Source: Epithemia pelagica
Lineage: Eukaryota > Bacillariophyta > Bacillariophyceae > Surirellales > Surirellaceae
DNA length: 64,000 bases
Assembly (NCBI GenBank): GCA_946965045.2
Contig: OX337242.1
Span: forward strand, 1,178,001-1,242,000
Direction of reading: 5' to 3'
Under the pieces are notes generated by a model. The model had not been told where the DNA came from and made no database searches. It was given only the letters and a program-made list of their open reading frames with translations. Positions 9,432 to 19,566 of this stretch are shown here, in pieces; position 1 is the first letter of the stretch; the number at the start of each line of letters is the position of its first letter. Position numbers and translations under genes: made by a program.

Positions 9432-12400
9432 TCGTCGAGTGAGGATTGTTATTTTCCTTGTCATGCTTCTGAACGTTTCCTCCCCAGAAGAATATGATCT
9501 TGAACGTGGTCCATACTTTCGAGAATTTCCAATGCTTACTGACAATGTATCCCGGACGCTCTCATAGGGATATCTCAGGCAATAAGTAATCAGTTCATCA
9601 TTCTTCAGTTGGTAGGTCTTGTCGGTGCCCTTTGAGCTATGCTCCCCAGGTGCCTTCTTCATCCAAACATTGGGATCTGCTTTAGTTGGTGACAAATCCA
9701 TATCAAGTGGGATGTCAAAGAAACAGTCATGCCGACATGCTCCTGAAGATTTGAATCCCTTTGAGGCCTTGTGCGTAATCAAGATGTGACCTGATTCCTT
9801 GAGTTCTTGTCTTGCAACTATCAAGATCTTCTCTCCAGATAAAGCTTCCAGGTCGTGTGCATTTCCAACTTTTGCTCCCCATATATCCATATCATTGAGA
9901 ATCCCAAGACAGGTGGTTGTATGAAAGTTGTGAATGGAAGTAGTACACAAAAAGATTGCCTCAACCGGTTCTTTGGTAAAAGCCTAGTCTGTGATGAGAA
10001 GTGCTGGGCGACTATCATCATGTTTTACAAGATGGATTTGAATCTTGTTCTTGTGATACTCTTCTGGTGATGCATTTATCATTTCCCTTCTCTTGAACTG
10101 AGCTTGAACGCAATCCTTGACTTTTGTGAGGGATTGGATCTGTGAAGCCTGAAAGAGCTCAACTTCAGTAGTGTCGTGCCACTTTCTTTTACCATGTTGC
10201 TTGTCTAACAAAACAACTAATTCTTCATTTGTCATTGAAACTTGATAACCAAACTTGTACTTGATGGAACGACAGGCTTGCTTGATTCTTGACTGCTGTT
10301 TGGCAGCTTGAACAAGGCATTTACTGGTCTTGACAAAACGCTTGAGATGTTTCCATCCAAGTTCATTTAATAGGTCATGTTTCTTGGCATAGGCATCATT
10401 TACCATGAGTGACGGAGGCTCATAGATCATCTCCCCAGTCTCCCAATCAACAAGTATATTACAGTGACTTCTTTTGTAGTCAGGATTGTTGCTAATACTT
10501 GACGGTTCTTGATCTGCAACAACGTCCCTGAACTGAAAAACGTCGTCTTCAGTTTCCTGTGCTTGGTTGTCCTGTTTGATGTATTCCATATGTTGACGGT
10601 ATGAAATTATCTTGTCAATGTCGGAAATGGATTTGCAGAAAGTGTACTTGATACAGTCTTCTTGCTTGAGAGCATCTTGTTCTAAATCAATGACGCATCT
10701 TATAAGACACGGTTGTGGTTGCTCCCCATTATACGGTTGTCGTTGCTCCCCATTTTCCTCTGGATCATAAACAAGGAAAGGTTGTCCAATAGTGTCGTCA
10801 TGTTTGATCGTTGGAATTTGCGTGGATGGATCTTCACCTTTGCTACAAATGAAAACAATGTCAGCTTGCTTGCCGTTGGGTTCACTTGGAAGCGATTCCT
10901 CCCCTGAAGAGGTATCCACACAAAGGTTGCTGGGTGGCGTGGGTGCATCATGAAGAATGGCAGAGTAACAAAGGGTTTGAGTGTCCAGAGACAAAGTATC
11001 ATTAATAGGAGGGGCAAAAACAAGCCAGTAGCCAAGTGTCGTGACAAAAGAGGGAGGGTAGGGACTGTAGGGACGGTGGGAGAGGGCATATGATTCGGTA
11101 AAGTAGGGGGCCTTGTCCGAGATAAGGAAGAAAAGAGGGTGGGTAATGCCGGGTGGGCGACCATTGAGGATCTCAAGAGGGATATGGCCCGAAATGGTCA
11201 CGACGTATGTTGTCCTCTTAACGGTCTGATAACGGTTCTCAGCCATGTTCTGATCTTGGAGGTATGATTTGGAACAGTACTCTCCAAGTATGGGTGTGAA
11301 GAAGGAAGGTGTATCCGGTCCATGATCGTAAGGTAAATCCAAGAGAAGGTTGAGGTTACAGACAACACGATTGGTATATTTCCCAAACGCATCATTTGGA
11401 TTACCATCATTTTCAACAGTCCTCAAAGAAGGTGCCGTATCTTGCATGGGATCAAGATGCCAATGATTAAAGCCAGTCATGTGATTGTCGCCGGAGAAAG
11501 TAGACATGCGAGAGAGCAGATGTCGAGATGTCTGAACTTTCTGTTTACAATTGTTGTTCTTGGGACAATCATTAGGGATGGATGTTGTCTTGGTATTGGA
11601 TTCCAAATTAGCAAGATTAGATGTTGGATGATTGACAACAAGATTGGTCACAACTTGAGGAACACACCGGGTAATCAGATCAGAGAAATTATCTTGATGG
11701 TCTTGGGAATCATCTTGAATCATGTCGTCAATCCATGCACGACCAGGGTCGGGATCAGGTTCCGGATCAATGTCAAGAGTATGCGTCTGTTCCATGCATG
11801 CAGTTGTTGATGACGGATTCTGGGTAGACTTGTTGTAGGCAATGATTACTTGACGACTATTGTCGTTGAGTTTACTCCACAGATCTCTTGGAAGACTGAT
11901 CTTTGGACAAAGCGAAGATGATTTCTTGGTCTTCACGTTAGTTCTCTTAATCATGCGGTGTTTTTCTTTGGGTGATAGATCTTTGATATCAAAATCTTGA
12001 TCATATTGAAAGTCGCATTGCTTGGTATGCTTAAGTCGGTTAGACTTTGGTGCTCGAGTTGCTTGGTCGTGATCATACGCGGCATCAAGGAGAAGACGGA
12101 AATATGATTGATAACAAAGTGTCTTTGCACCAGACAAGATGTTGACTTGTCGTAAATCAGGTACCTTTTCAACGGCTTTCATCAGGAAGGTCATCCTAGT
12201 GGAGTGGCCAGGAATGTGATCAAACATTGATCCCAGATTGTCGAGAAGATGGAATTGGTGTTGAAAGTGGAGAAGAAACTGATAGGTTGTGCCGTGCCAT
12301 GAATCATCGAGACGAAGATTGGAGATGTAGTTGTTAAGACGTAGCACCTCTCTTTTTGCTAAACGAAATGACGAAATGCAACCTTGGTTCAGACGGAGCT

Positions 12401-12690
12401 TGGTGAAGTCTGCATTGATTCTCCAATGATCATAATTGGCCTTGCTGAGGTTCAACCAGGTAGAGCGAGGTAAATCAGACTGCTGCAGGGTTGAGGTTTG
12501 TTCTCGTGACCAATGTGCTAGGATCTTCAGTTGATGCCTTGTAAATGTCTTCAGATCCATCGTCTTGTTCCCATACTTGTATTGTCCAAGGTCCTTGATA
12601 TTCTTTTCTGGATTGACTGCAAGATAGTCGATGACATTCAGAATGTGTTCGAAACCACTATGTTTTATCCATTGATGAAGGGCTTGAGCT

Positions 12691-12710
12691 CGTTCTTCAT
12701 CGTTCTTCAT
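12691..12710. repeat. 10-bp perfect tandem duplication breaking gag
   Basis: CGTTCTTCAT is present twice in a row. Removing one copy would join the MDPTYP-starting frame to the long gag-like frame with natural sequence, so the duplication explains the frameshift. Confidence 0.8.
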
Positions 12711-12822
12711 CACATTCAAATAGATGCTGGGTGATATGATTGAACACTTGTGTATCTGATATGTCAGGCGGTACTGAGTTGTCAGAAGGAAGAGAAGGTG
12801 TCTTGGGGTATGTTGGATCCAT

Positions 12823-13326
12823 GGTAGTATATGGTTGGTTCGTTGTTTATTTAATGTGTGGTGTGATCTGAACCCGGATGTACCACGTGTGTGCCACGTA
12901 TGTCGGTACCCGGATGTGTGTTGTGCTGGGAACCCGGATGTGCGGAACTCGGTTTTGTCTCTGGTTTGTTGTGCAAACTACTTAAAGATACTTATCCTTG
13001 GTCACTTCCGGACTCGTTGCGGTGATCGAGTTGAACCAGGGAGTCAGGAATAATGGTAGCTTCCTCGTCTTGCTCGTAGTCCTCAGCAAAGTACTGGTCA
13101 GGTGAGTATTGGGAAGGTAGTTGCACGAAGTCCTGGTCCAGCTTGAGGTCCTGGAATAGGAGAGGGTTGATGACCCTAGCCTTAGCCAGGCTGGCCCTGT
13201 TGTTGGGTTGGGTAGCTTTGTCCTCTAACTCTTGTTTGTTGGTGTAGCTCAATCTGTACTCAATGTAGATGGGTAAGTATGATCTCCAATGCGACTGCAG
13301 GGCAATGAGCGATGAGACTGTTAATC
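12823..13326 (-). other. Copia 5' leader (between 5' LTR and gag start)
   Basis: About 500 nt of untranslated leader. It holds three copies of ACCCGGATGT (plus-strand spelling) between about 12870 and 12942, and a short open frame (12992-13252) without an ATG. The bases next to the 5' LTR on the minus strand read GATTAACAGTCTCATCGC; I could not match this with confidence to a tRNA primer site. Confidence 0.45.
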
Positions 13327-14083
13327 TGGCAGAACTCTCATTGAGAATTCAGAAGGGTAATAGGTAGTTGGGTAAAAGGCTTGCTGAGCCGACAATCGAA
13401 TCACCAACCGATACAACAATCCTCCACGGGTCAGAGAAGAGTTGCAAGTCGAAGTCCGCCGTGGGTGGGGGCAGTCGGTCCACTGATAAGAGGTAAGTCT
13501 TAAGATGAGTGTTAAAATGGTGATATTAATGATTGTGAGATGATTACTAACTAAGGTGTTTGATGAAGGTCGAGGTCCTGGCTCTTGTATACGGCCATGG
13601 ATCTGGTGTGATAGGTCCTCAAATGGTTGGAGTAGACCTGCATTGTTGTATTGAAAGTATATGCAGTTGTATATCATATACCAATGCCAACAGCTCTTGC
13701 TTTGTTGTGATATAGGTAGTTTTCTTGGCGCGTTGTTGATTGCATTCTTGGAATTGTGGGAATGGAAATATGGTCTCGCGTGATCGTGATTCGTGCTTTG
13801 ATTACTTAGGCCGTTGAGGTAAGTCGTGGAGGTGCTCACTCGGATCGTGATTGCGCGCGCTTGAGAATACTGGGCGCGCACGTGATGGGCCATAGTCAAT
13901 ATCCGAGCGGTCGCCGATAGCGCGTGCATTGCGAGCATGCCTTGGCCAAAATTAAAGGTCCGCGAGCATGCCGTCATTCTTTTCTCACTTTTACACAAAT
14001 GTCATCGGATGCCATAAAATACTAGCATCAGTCGATGTGTTGTAGATTCCACCACCACCTAGTTAAAGGTGAGAATCCTAACA
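13327..14083 (-). repeat. Copia 5' LTR (element orientation)
   Basis: 757 bp, the same length as 8664-9420. One substitution was found near the inner end of the match (AATCCTAACA here, AATACTAACA in the other copy). In minus orientation this LTR would drive the element, toward the 3' half of the host gene. Confidence 0.9.
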
Positions 14084-14088
14084 ACACG
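14084..14088. repeat. Target-site duplication, right copy (ACACG)
   Basis: Matches 8659-8663. Together with the TG...CA LTR ends it fixes the element boundaries. Confidence 0.85.
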
Positions 14089-14697
14089 CACAGGACGGAC
14101 GGACAAAAAGGTTCCACCCACGACATAGAGGGTAGTCTCATTTGTCGGATCGAAACAAACATCATTGGGGGATGGCAAGTCCCCCACTTCCCAGAGAGCA
14201 GTAATGGGTTGCGGGGAACCACCTTGTTGTTGATCCACAACCTTGGATAGATCAACCGCCATGATTGAGTTACGGTTGAACGCACAGAGGTACCACACGC
14301 CCGAGCTCGTCAAGGCGCTCCCAAAGACTGTCACGTCCGTGGATCTGTCAGCCGTCTGGAGAGGCCCAGCGATATGCTTCGCCTGCGTCATACCAGGAGA
14401 TATTTCGTACAAATGTGTCTCTTCGGTTCCATTGATGACTCGCTGTACTGGAACAAAGCCAACATGGGGTCGGAACGAGCTGTTTGAAATCACACTTTCC
14501 ATGAAAATGACATCTTCGGGAAACTCGACGAACGAATATCCACGGTCGCTGTCTTTGAGCTTCACAGGCGCTACGGTAGCGGGACTAGAGACTTCTGGCA
14601 TACTGCTATTGTAATGGCAAGAAGCGGGTATGGTACGTTCACCGAGGTCTTGGTACGCCGCAAGTGACACGATCTTTGTCGTTGTGATACTTATCAA
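14084..14697 (-). pseudogene. SMP-30/gluconolactonase-like beta-propeller gene, 5' half (split by retrotransposon)
   Basis: About 205 codons of the N-terminal half. The frame contains RSTDVTVFGSALTSSGVWYL and LPSPNDVCFDPTNETTLYVV, which fit the PND/PNG strand pattern of SMP-30-like propellers. No ATG starts the open frame; the first internal Met lies about 33 codons in. An acceptor-like CCTTAG sits just upstream at about 14718, so a first exon with the true start may lie between 14720 and 14940, next to the divergent kinase gene. The reading runs into the LTR after the ACACG duplication. See the 3' half for the frame mismatch. Confidence 0.6.
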
Positions 14698-14941
14698 GGA
14701 AAAGATTCGTTTGTTCTAAGGTTACTCGTAAACCGTAAACCCCCAAAATGGTATCCTCGGTTCGGACATAATATTATATCCTACCCCCAAGAAGCCGGGG
14801 TGAGCTTTCGGTCGCGCGTGATCAACCTCACGGCATTCACGAGACACAAGACTCACCCTTTCGTCGTGTCCAACCTCGAAAACAAAAACGCAAAACCCAA
14901 AAAACGCAACGCGGCAACCTCAACTTTCTGTAAGTGGCGCC

Positions 14942-16969
14942 ATGGCAGACAGAGACGACAAAGCGGAGGGTGACAGAAGAGATTCTAGTCCAGTAAAAGG
15001 AGGAGGGCGAGGGCGAAGGAGCGGGATGGGTCGCGGGCAAGGACGAGGTGGTGCACGCCATGCGCCTGATTATTGGAGCCTCGCCCAGCCAGAATTTCGT
15101 CAATGGTTATCCAACATTACTACCAAGGCCGAATACAACAGGCTCTCAATAGCGGAACGAGGGCAGCTTCTTCGCGATTTTGGAATCTCGCAGCAACGCA
15201 GTGACGGTGATATTCCACAGGTAAGTCTGAATGTGTGTCTTTGGTACTAGTGCTTTCAGACATCCGTGCATCGTAGTGTTCTATCTTTTTGTCTAAACAC
15301 GTGCTTTCAACTTTATTTGTTCCAAGCAAAGCCACCAATACACCATGGTGGATTACCTCCTCGAAGTCCCATAGCGAGCAAGCGCCGAACCAAAACAGCA
15401 CCTCCTTCGACTGGAAAAGAATCGTCAAAGCAGACACATCCCAGGAAGTCTCCATCGTCAGAGGAAGGTCGAATCGAAGGATTGCGCCATGCAAGTGAAG
15501 ACGACAGTAGCTACATGCAGTGCACAAGTATCCCCTACACTGTGGCGCTTTTGGAGATATTAGAAACGACTATCAAAGCTCAGCAGAACCAGAACCTCGA
15601 CGATTCCTTTCACGCAGCGGCAAAGTATGCTCTGCACGCCCGGGATCAATTGACTAATGGAGCGGTACCAAATGATATTGGTACGAATGAGAGGTTTTTT
15701 ACAGGTGCTATGGCAAATGCAATCAACTCAGTTCTCAAGGATGGTTACTGTGTGTTGCACCAGGCATGTCTCGGGGTCGGATCAACGCATTCAGATATAT
15801 CGGCTACTCGCATCCAAAAAAATTTGCCGCCTATCACACTCATGGTTGGGGAGGGAAAGTGGAACACATCCGATCTTCGTCAGGAAACGAGAGGACAGAT
15901 GTTCAACGAATTACTCCGCCATCGTGCAATTGACAATTGTTTCACTCGCAAGGGAACCAACGGACCGATGCTTCTTTTTGCATTTGACAAGAACAAGATT
16001 GAAATTGATTTAGGATTTCCATCCACCAAGGCCGGGAAACTTGAAAAAGACGAAGTTGTCGCGTGGGAGGACTTGGAGGAGGGAAAAGAGACATTCTGGA
16101 CTGTACAACTACTGCGCATGAGCATTGAAGATGGCAATGGAAAAAAGAACCTGCCAATTGTTCTTCGGTTCATCTCGGATGCTTTGGAGAGACTGGATTC
16201 TTGGAGGGGACAACCTCGTGTACAGCACAAAGTTCCCATTCCACTAAAAGAACAAGGCGAGATTGCAGCCATAACCGAATATGCTGGCAAGAACGTGACC
16301 ATTATCGAAGCGGCCAGAGGAGCAAAGTTTGTGTACAAGGAGTATTGCTACCATCTGCGTCAGGCCAGTACTGACATGATGCCGCTAATGATAATCGAAG
16401 AATCAGACAAAAGGAAACCGCCACCAGAGAAACTACTAAAGCACTTAGGATCGCCCTACTCGGAGTGGAAAGAACACAAAGGACCATTCGGCACGGCAGT
16501 TTTGCGCTATCCTTTCATTGAAGGCAATCCATACACTCCGTCGATCCCCGGATGGCTGAAGATTCTTTTGCAGATACAAAAGATGCACGAGATTAACTTC
16601 GTTCACGGAGACCTCCTGCCTCGCAACGTACTTTTTGACAGGGCGGGGGAGGACGGTTTTGTAATTGACTTTGATCTTTCGCGGGAAGAAGGTGCTACCT
16701 ACGTGCGTGGGTACAACTATAGTGATTTTCAATACTATCGACACGACGGGGCCAAGGAGGGCCTGAAAATGATGAAGGAGCATGACTTGCATTCGCTACG
16801 TCAGATGAGCACTTTCTTCTTCGACTTGGAAGTCTCTGCCGTGAGTACGCTTGACCTTCATGAGATGATTGATTTCTTCCATAAGAATCCTGATCTCCCA
16901 GCAAGTGTTGAGCTAGGTGAGATGGATGATGCCAGTGGAAGCCCAAACCGAAACCAGGATTACTTCTAG
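14942..16969 (+). CDS. Atypical protein-kinase-like protein with RGG-rich N-terminus
   Basis: Two exons: 14942-15220 and 15332-16969, intron 15221-15331 (GTAAGT donor, AAAG acceptor), about 638 aa. A closer acceptor at 15259 is also in frame but would leave a 39-nt intron. The first 45 residues are charged and RG-rich, followed by DYWSLAQPEFRQWLSNI. The C-terminal half is kinase-like: a possible nucleotide lysine in FVYKEY (about residue 430), a catalytic loop HGDLLPRN (about 518-525) and metal-binding DFD (about 539-541). HGDL with an Asn four residues later, plus DFD, recalls Bud32, fungal FunK1 and Crinkler-type kinases rather than canonical HRD/DFG kinases. Substrate unknown. It starts close to and divergently from the broken SMP-30-like gene. 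Confidence 0.65.
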
Positions 16970-17280
16970 GAGTAGGAGTAAAGGATAGGAGTTGCTGCTA
17001 GCAGGGCTAGGAGGCCTATCTCCCCTTTTTTTGATGTTCCGATTCCCGTCCAACGCACCTTTTCAGTCTCGTGTTCTGGGAATCGTCAAGGACGACAAGA
17101 GGACAACCCCCGCAATAGGCAGCAAGAAGGTTTGGTGTCGAGAAATATTGGCTTTATCCAAATCACGAGAGGGAGACCGCTTTCCCAGGATTCGATATTG
17201 TCATTCTCGAAAGGGTTCCGTTGAACTTCCGTAGTATATTCCATCATAGAAAAGGATCTGGAGAAAACAGAACAACAAAC
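16970..17280. other. Intergenic region
   Basis: 311 nt. It begins with a TAGGAGTAGGAGTA run at the kinase stop codon (16967-16990). The rest should carry the kinase 3' UTR and the 5' UTR of the next gene. Confidence 0.4.
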
Positions 17281-18027
17281 ATGACATTCGTTGTCTGTGG
17301 AACACGACTTTATGGCTACTGTGACGAAATAAAGGGCATTGGTCATGTGGAGACAAAATTCTTCCATCTCAATTACATGCCATTGGTGCCATTGACATCA
17401 TACTTTATGTTTGATCGCTCCGATGGAGCGTCGGGGAATATAGCCCGAGGGATACGAACCAGTGGAAAATCCGTTGCCAAGACGTATCTGATAGTTCTTG
17501 GCTTTGTTGTGGCATTGATTCTCTTTTGTTTGGGCATATCCAATCAGGACGACCATATCGGCAGTGCATGGATCAATTGGGTGATGATGGTTGCTGGAAT
17601 TTTGTCCGCCGCAGGCACTTGTTATGGACGTCGATGGGGACGAACCGCATCGTTTGAACGGGCCATGTATATTGCACAAGAGGAATTGGCTAGTCCTGTA
17701 ATTGCGGAGGCCGTTCAACTCTTGTATAGCCGAGGCCCGGAAGGGACGGCGCCACAATCATCAGCGCCTCCTCCCACGCACTATCAAGATGCCGCCGAAG
17801 TTTCACCGGTCATGGTGGAAGCATCACTACTAACGGAGGAGGAGGAGGAACAAGAACCATTGTCATCTTCCCATACCAGAAATGGCGATGTGGAGTTCGG
17901 TTCTTCGACCACAGAGTTCAGTGTCGTTGGAACCACTCCAGAATATGTTGCGCCGGGAGGAGATGTATCAAGGAACTCGCTTCCTGTCGCATCGGTTGTA
18001 CCCGAAACGGACAAGTCGTTTGCGTAG
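17281..18027 (+). CDS. Two-TM membrane protein, paralog A
   Basis: 248 aa from the ATG at 17281; the open frame starts earlier at TTG 17221. The N-terminal 45 residues carry the signature GTRLYGYCDEI..GHVETKFFH..PLVPL. This is followed by two transmembrane segments (TYLIVLGFVVALILFCLGI at about residues 74-92 and WVMMVAGILSAAGTCYG at about 102-118). Then come the conserved RRWGRTASFERA and an acidic, Ser-rich tail. The short motif before paired TM helices is seen in membrane proteins of unknown function. A diverged copy lies just downstream at 18610. Function not assigned. Confidence 0.7.
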   Translation: MTFVVCGTRLYGYCDEIKGIGHVETKFFHLNYMPLVPLTSYFMFDRSDGASGNIARGIRTSGKSVAKTYLIVLGFVVALILFCLGISNQDDHIGSAWINWVMMVAGILSAAGTCYGRRWGRTASFERAMYIAQEELASPVIAEAVQLLYSRGPEGTAPQSSAPPPTHYQDAAEVSPVMVEASLLTEEEEEQEPLSSSHTRNGDVEFGSSTTEFSVVGTTPEYVAPGGDVSRNSLPVASVVPETDKSFA

Positions 18028-18609
18028 TGTCCCTCATCAGAATGTACGTACTTGTCCGTCCACCTACTAAGAACAGATTTGGTTGGCATGACAAAGAGTT
18101 GACTCCTTCTGTTTCGTTGCACACGTTCTAGGTAGTCTATGCGTGGTGCCCAAACTGTTTAGCAGGAACATGCGATCATTGCTTTGGTTGCCATTGTCAT
18201 TGATTGAAGCTTGGTCTCTCTAGAGAACGACCGAGGCATCCTACGCATTCAGAGTCGTCGCTTGACTGAGGCCGGCAGGGTTCAAAACTACCTTGGCAGA
18301 ATTGTACTGTAGTGGATGCTGCTACAACTGGAGGCGAACAATGACAGAAAGTAACGGTAAATCCTCCATGGACAAGCCGATTGATTCTGAACCAACAAAA
18401 CAAAGACGGGAAAGGTCATGGTGAAAGGTCGTCCACTCGCTCCCCCGCTCCATTCCGTCGTTTGTCCCAGTCGCGGCGCGACTGAGAACTGCAACACAGA
18501 ATAAGAGGTTCATTCGCGATCTGCCCTCATATCTTTCTGTAAAATGCAAAGATAATTTGAAACCAGTTCATATTCTGTTCGCCTGACTCTCGAGCAACAC
18601 CCTCCAAGT
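18028..18609. other. Intergenic region between tandem paralogs
   Basis: 582 nt, no supported gene. Short minus-strand ORFs over it lack protein-like features. Confidence 0.4.
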
Positions 18610-19176
18610 ATGGTGAAATTCAGGGAACAACTGACTGAGGGGACCAAAATGGGTGTGGCCATCTTTGGAAGGCGCTTTTATGGATACTGTGATGAAATAG
18701 AAGGCCTGGGTCATGTTGAAACCAAGTTTTTTCACGTTAATTTCGTACCATTGATGCCACTTGAGTCATTCTTTATCTTTCATCCACTCAACGAGGATGA
18801 AAATCCACAAGTTCAAAGCATTCCAATCAGTCGCACATCGATTCGGAAAGCCTTTCTGTTGTCCTTCTTCTTGGTCATGGCATGGGCTCTCTTTCTTGTC
18901 TACTTGTGGACCGAATAGACAAAGGGTTGGGTAGCAGGTCTGGCCATTTTATGCGTAGCGGCCTTTTTCGAGGGGCGGAAGTGGAAACGCACGGCAACCT
19001 ACGAACGGGCCAAGGAAATTGTGGAACATGAGTTGTTCCGGCCGTCTCTCTTGGAACGAGTAAATATCGTGTACGGCCGATCACCTTTGAGCATATCCCG
19101 TCAGTATCAGGACCGTTCCAGAGTTGTCGCGAGCAAAGGACCAAGGTCTGCCGTTTGCCACGAGGGTTATGACTGA
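18610..19176 (+). pseudogene. Two-TM membrane protein, paralog B, with in-frame TAG
   Basis: Starts at ATG 18610 with GRRFYGYCDEIEGLGHVETK and one TM segment, then meets TAG at 18916-18918. The same frame continues open for 85 more codons to TGA 19174-19176. The part after the stop aligns with paralog A: GRKWKRTATYERAKEIVEHE corresponds to GRRWGRTASFERAMYIAQEE. The frame is therefore intact and only one nonsense codon breaks it. Possibilities are a recent pseudogene, stop readthrough, or expression of a short one-TM form (102 aa). Confidence 0.65.
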
Positions 19177-19566
19177 CGATGCAACAGACGACAAAGAAAA
19201 TGTACCACATGTTGAGATAAAGAACGAGGTCAGTATGCGAAATACGGCAACGATTGAAATCGTTTGAATTGAAGCTCTGTACCCACGTGGTTTCTGGGGG
19301 ATTATGACACGTAGGATAATGGAGACAAATGCCCTCAATTTTCACCCATATTAGAGATCTGACCAAAGAGGGAAGACTACATGCACAGAATTAGCAGACA
19401 AAGCAAAGACAATTCTACGATGCTCTGATCACAACCCTCCTTTTAGAGAAAGTTACGAGTTCGACCATACAAAGTCAATTCTTGAATATGGAAGCAGCGA
19501 TGCGCCCCTACTTTCGAAGAAGGGCAAACCTCCCGGTTTTTGCTGACGGCTACCAAGATTCTGTCC
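19177..19566. other. Intergenic region (convergent genes)
   Basis: 390 nt between converging paralog B and the kinesin-like gene. Nothing recognised apart from presumed 3' UTRs. Confidence 0.4.

Larger units (their letters stand above)
9421..12822 (-). pseudogene. Internally deleted Copia gag-pol
   Basis: The natural start is probably the ATG at 12822 (MDPTYPKTPSLP). A perfect 10-bp tandem duplication at 12691-12710 shifts the frame; beyond it a 911-codon frame runs from 12719 to a TAG at 9984-9986. The same frame then continues to 9396, inside the LTR. Order of relics: gag-like region (residues about 1-230), a variable linker, an integrase C-terminal relic (GHIPLEILNGRPPGITHPLF), a CoDi-type linker (LVDWETGEMIYEPPSL) and the region just before reverse transcriptase. 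After the TAG come RT-like pieces such as NDMDIWGAKVGNAHD and KADPNVWM. No protease D-S/T-G, no YVDD box and no RNase H are seen. It is defective as an enzyme source; a Gag-like product from the 911-codon frame cannot be excluded. Confidence 0.75.
8664..14083 (-). mobile_element. Non-autonomous Copia (CoDi-like) LTR retrotransposon
   Basis: A complete 5,420-bp insertion in minus orientation. It has two 757-bp direct LTRs (8664-9420 and 13327-14083) that begin TG and end CA, a 5-bp target duplication ACACG, a purine-rich tract next to the 3' LTR, and one internal minus-strand gag-pol remnant. The only LTR difference I found is at position 752, A versus C in the plus-strand copies, which suggests recent movement. 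The internal region lacks recognisable protease, most of integrase, the catalytic part of reverse transcriptase and RNase H, so mobility would have to be supplied in trans. The Copia/CoDi assignment rests on the gag-like N-terminus, the integrase C-terminal relic and the start of the RT domain. It lies inside the SMP-30-like gene in the same orientation. Confidence 0.9.

Noticed and set aside
15221-15259. 39-nt intron in the kinase gene
   Set aside because: In frame, but shorter than all other introns inferred here; the 111-nt alternative is preferred.
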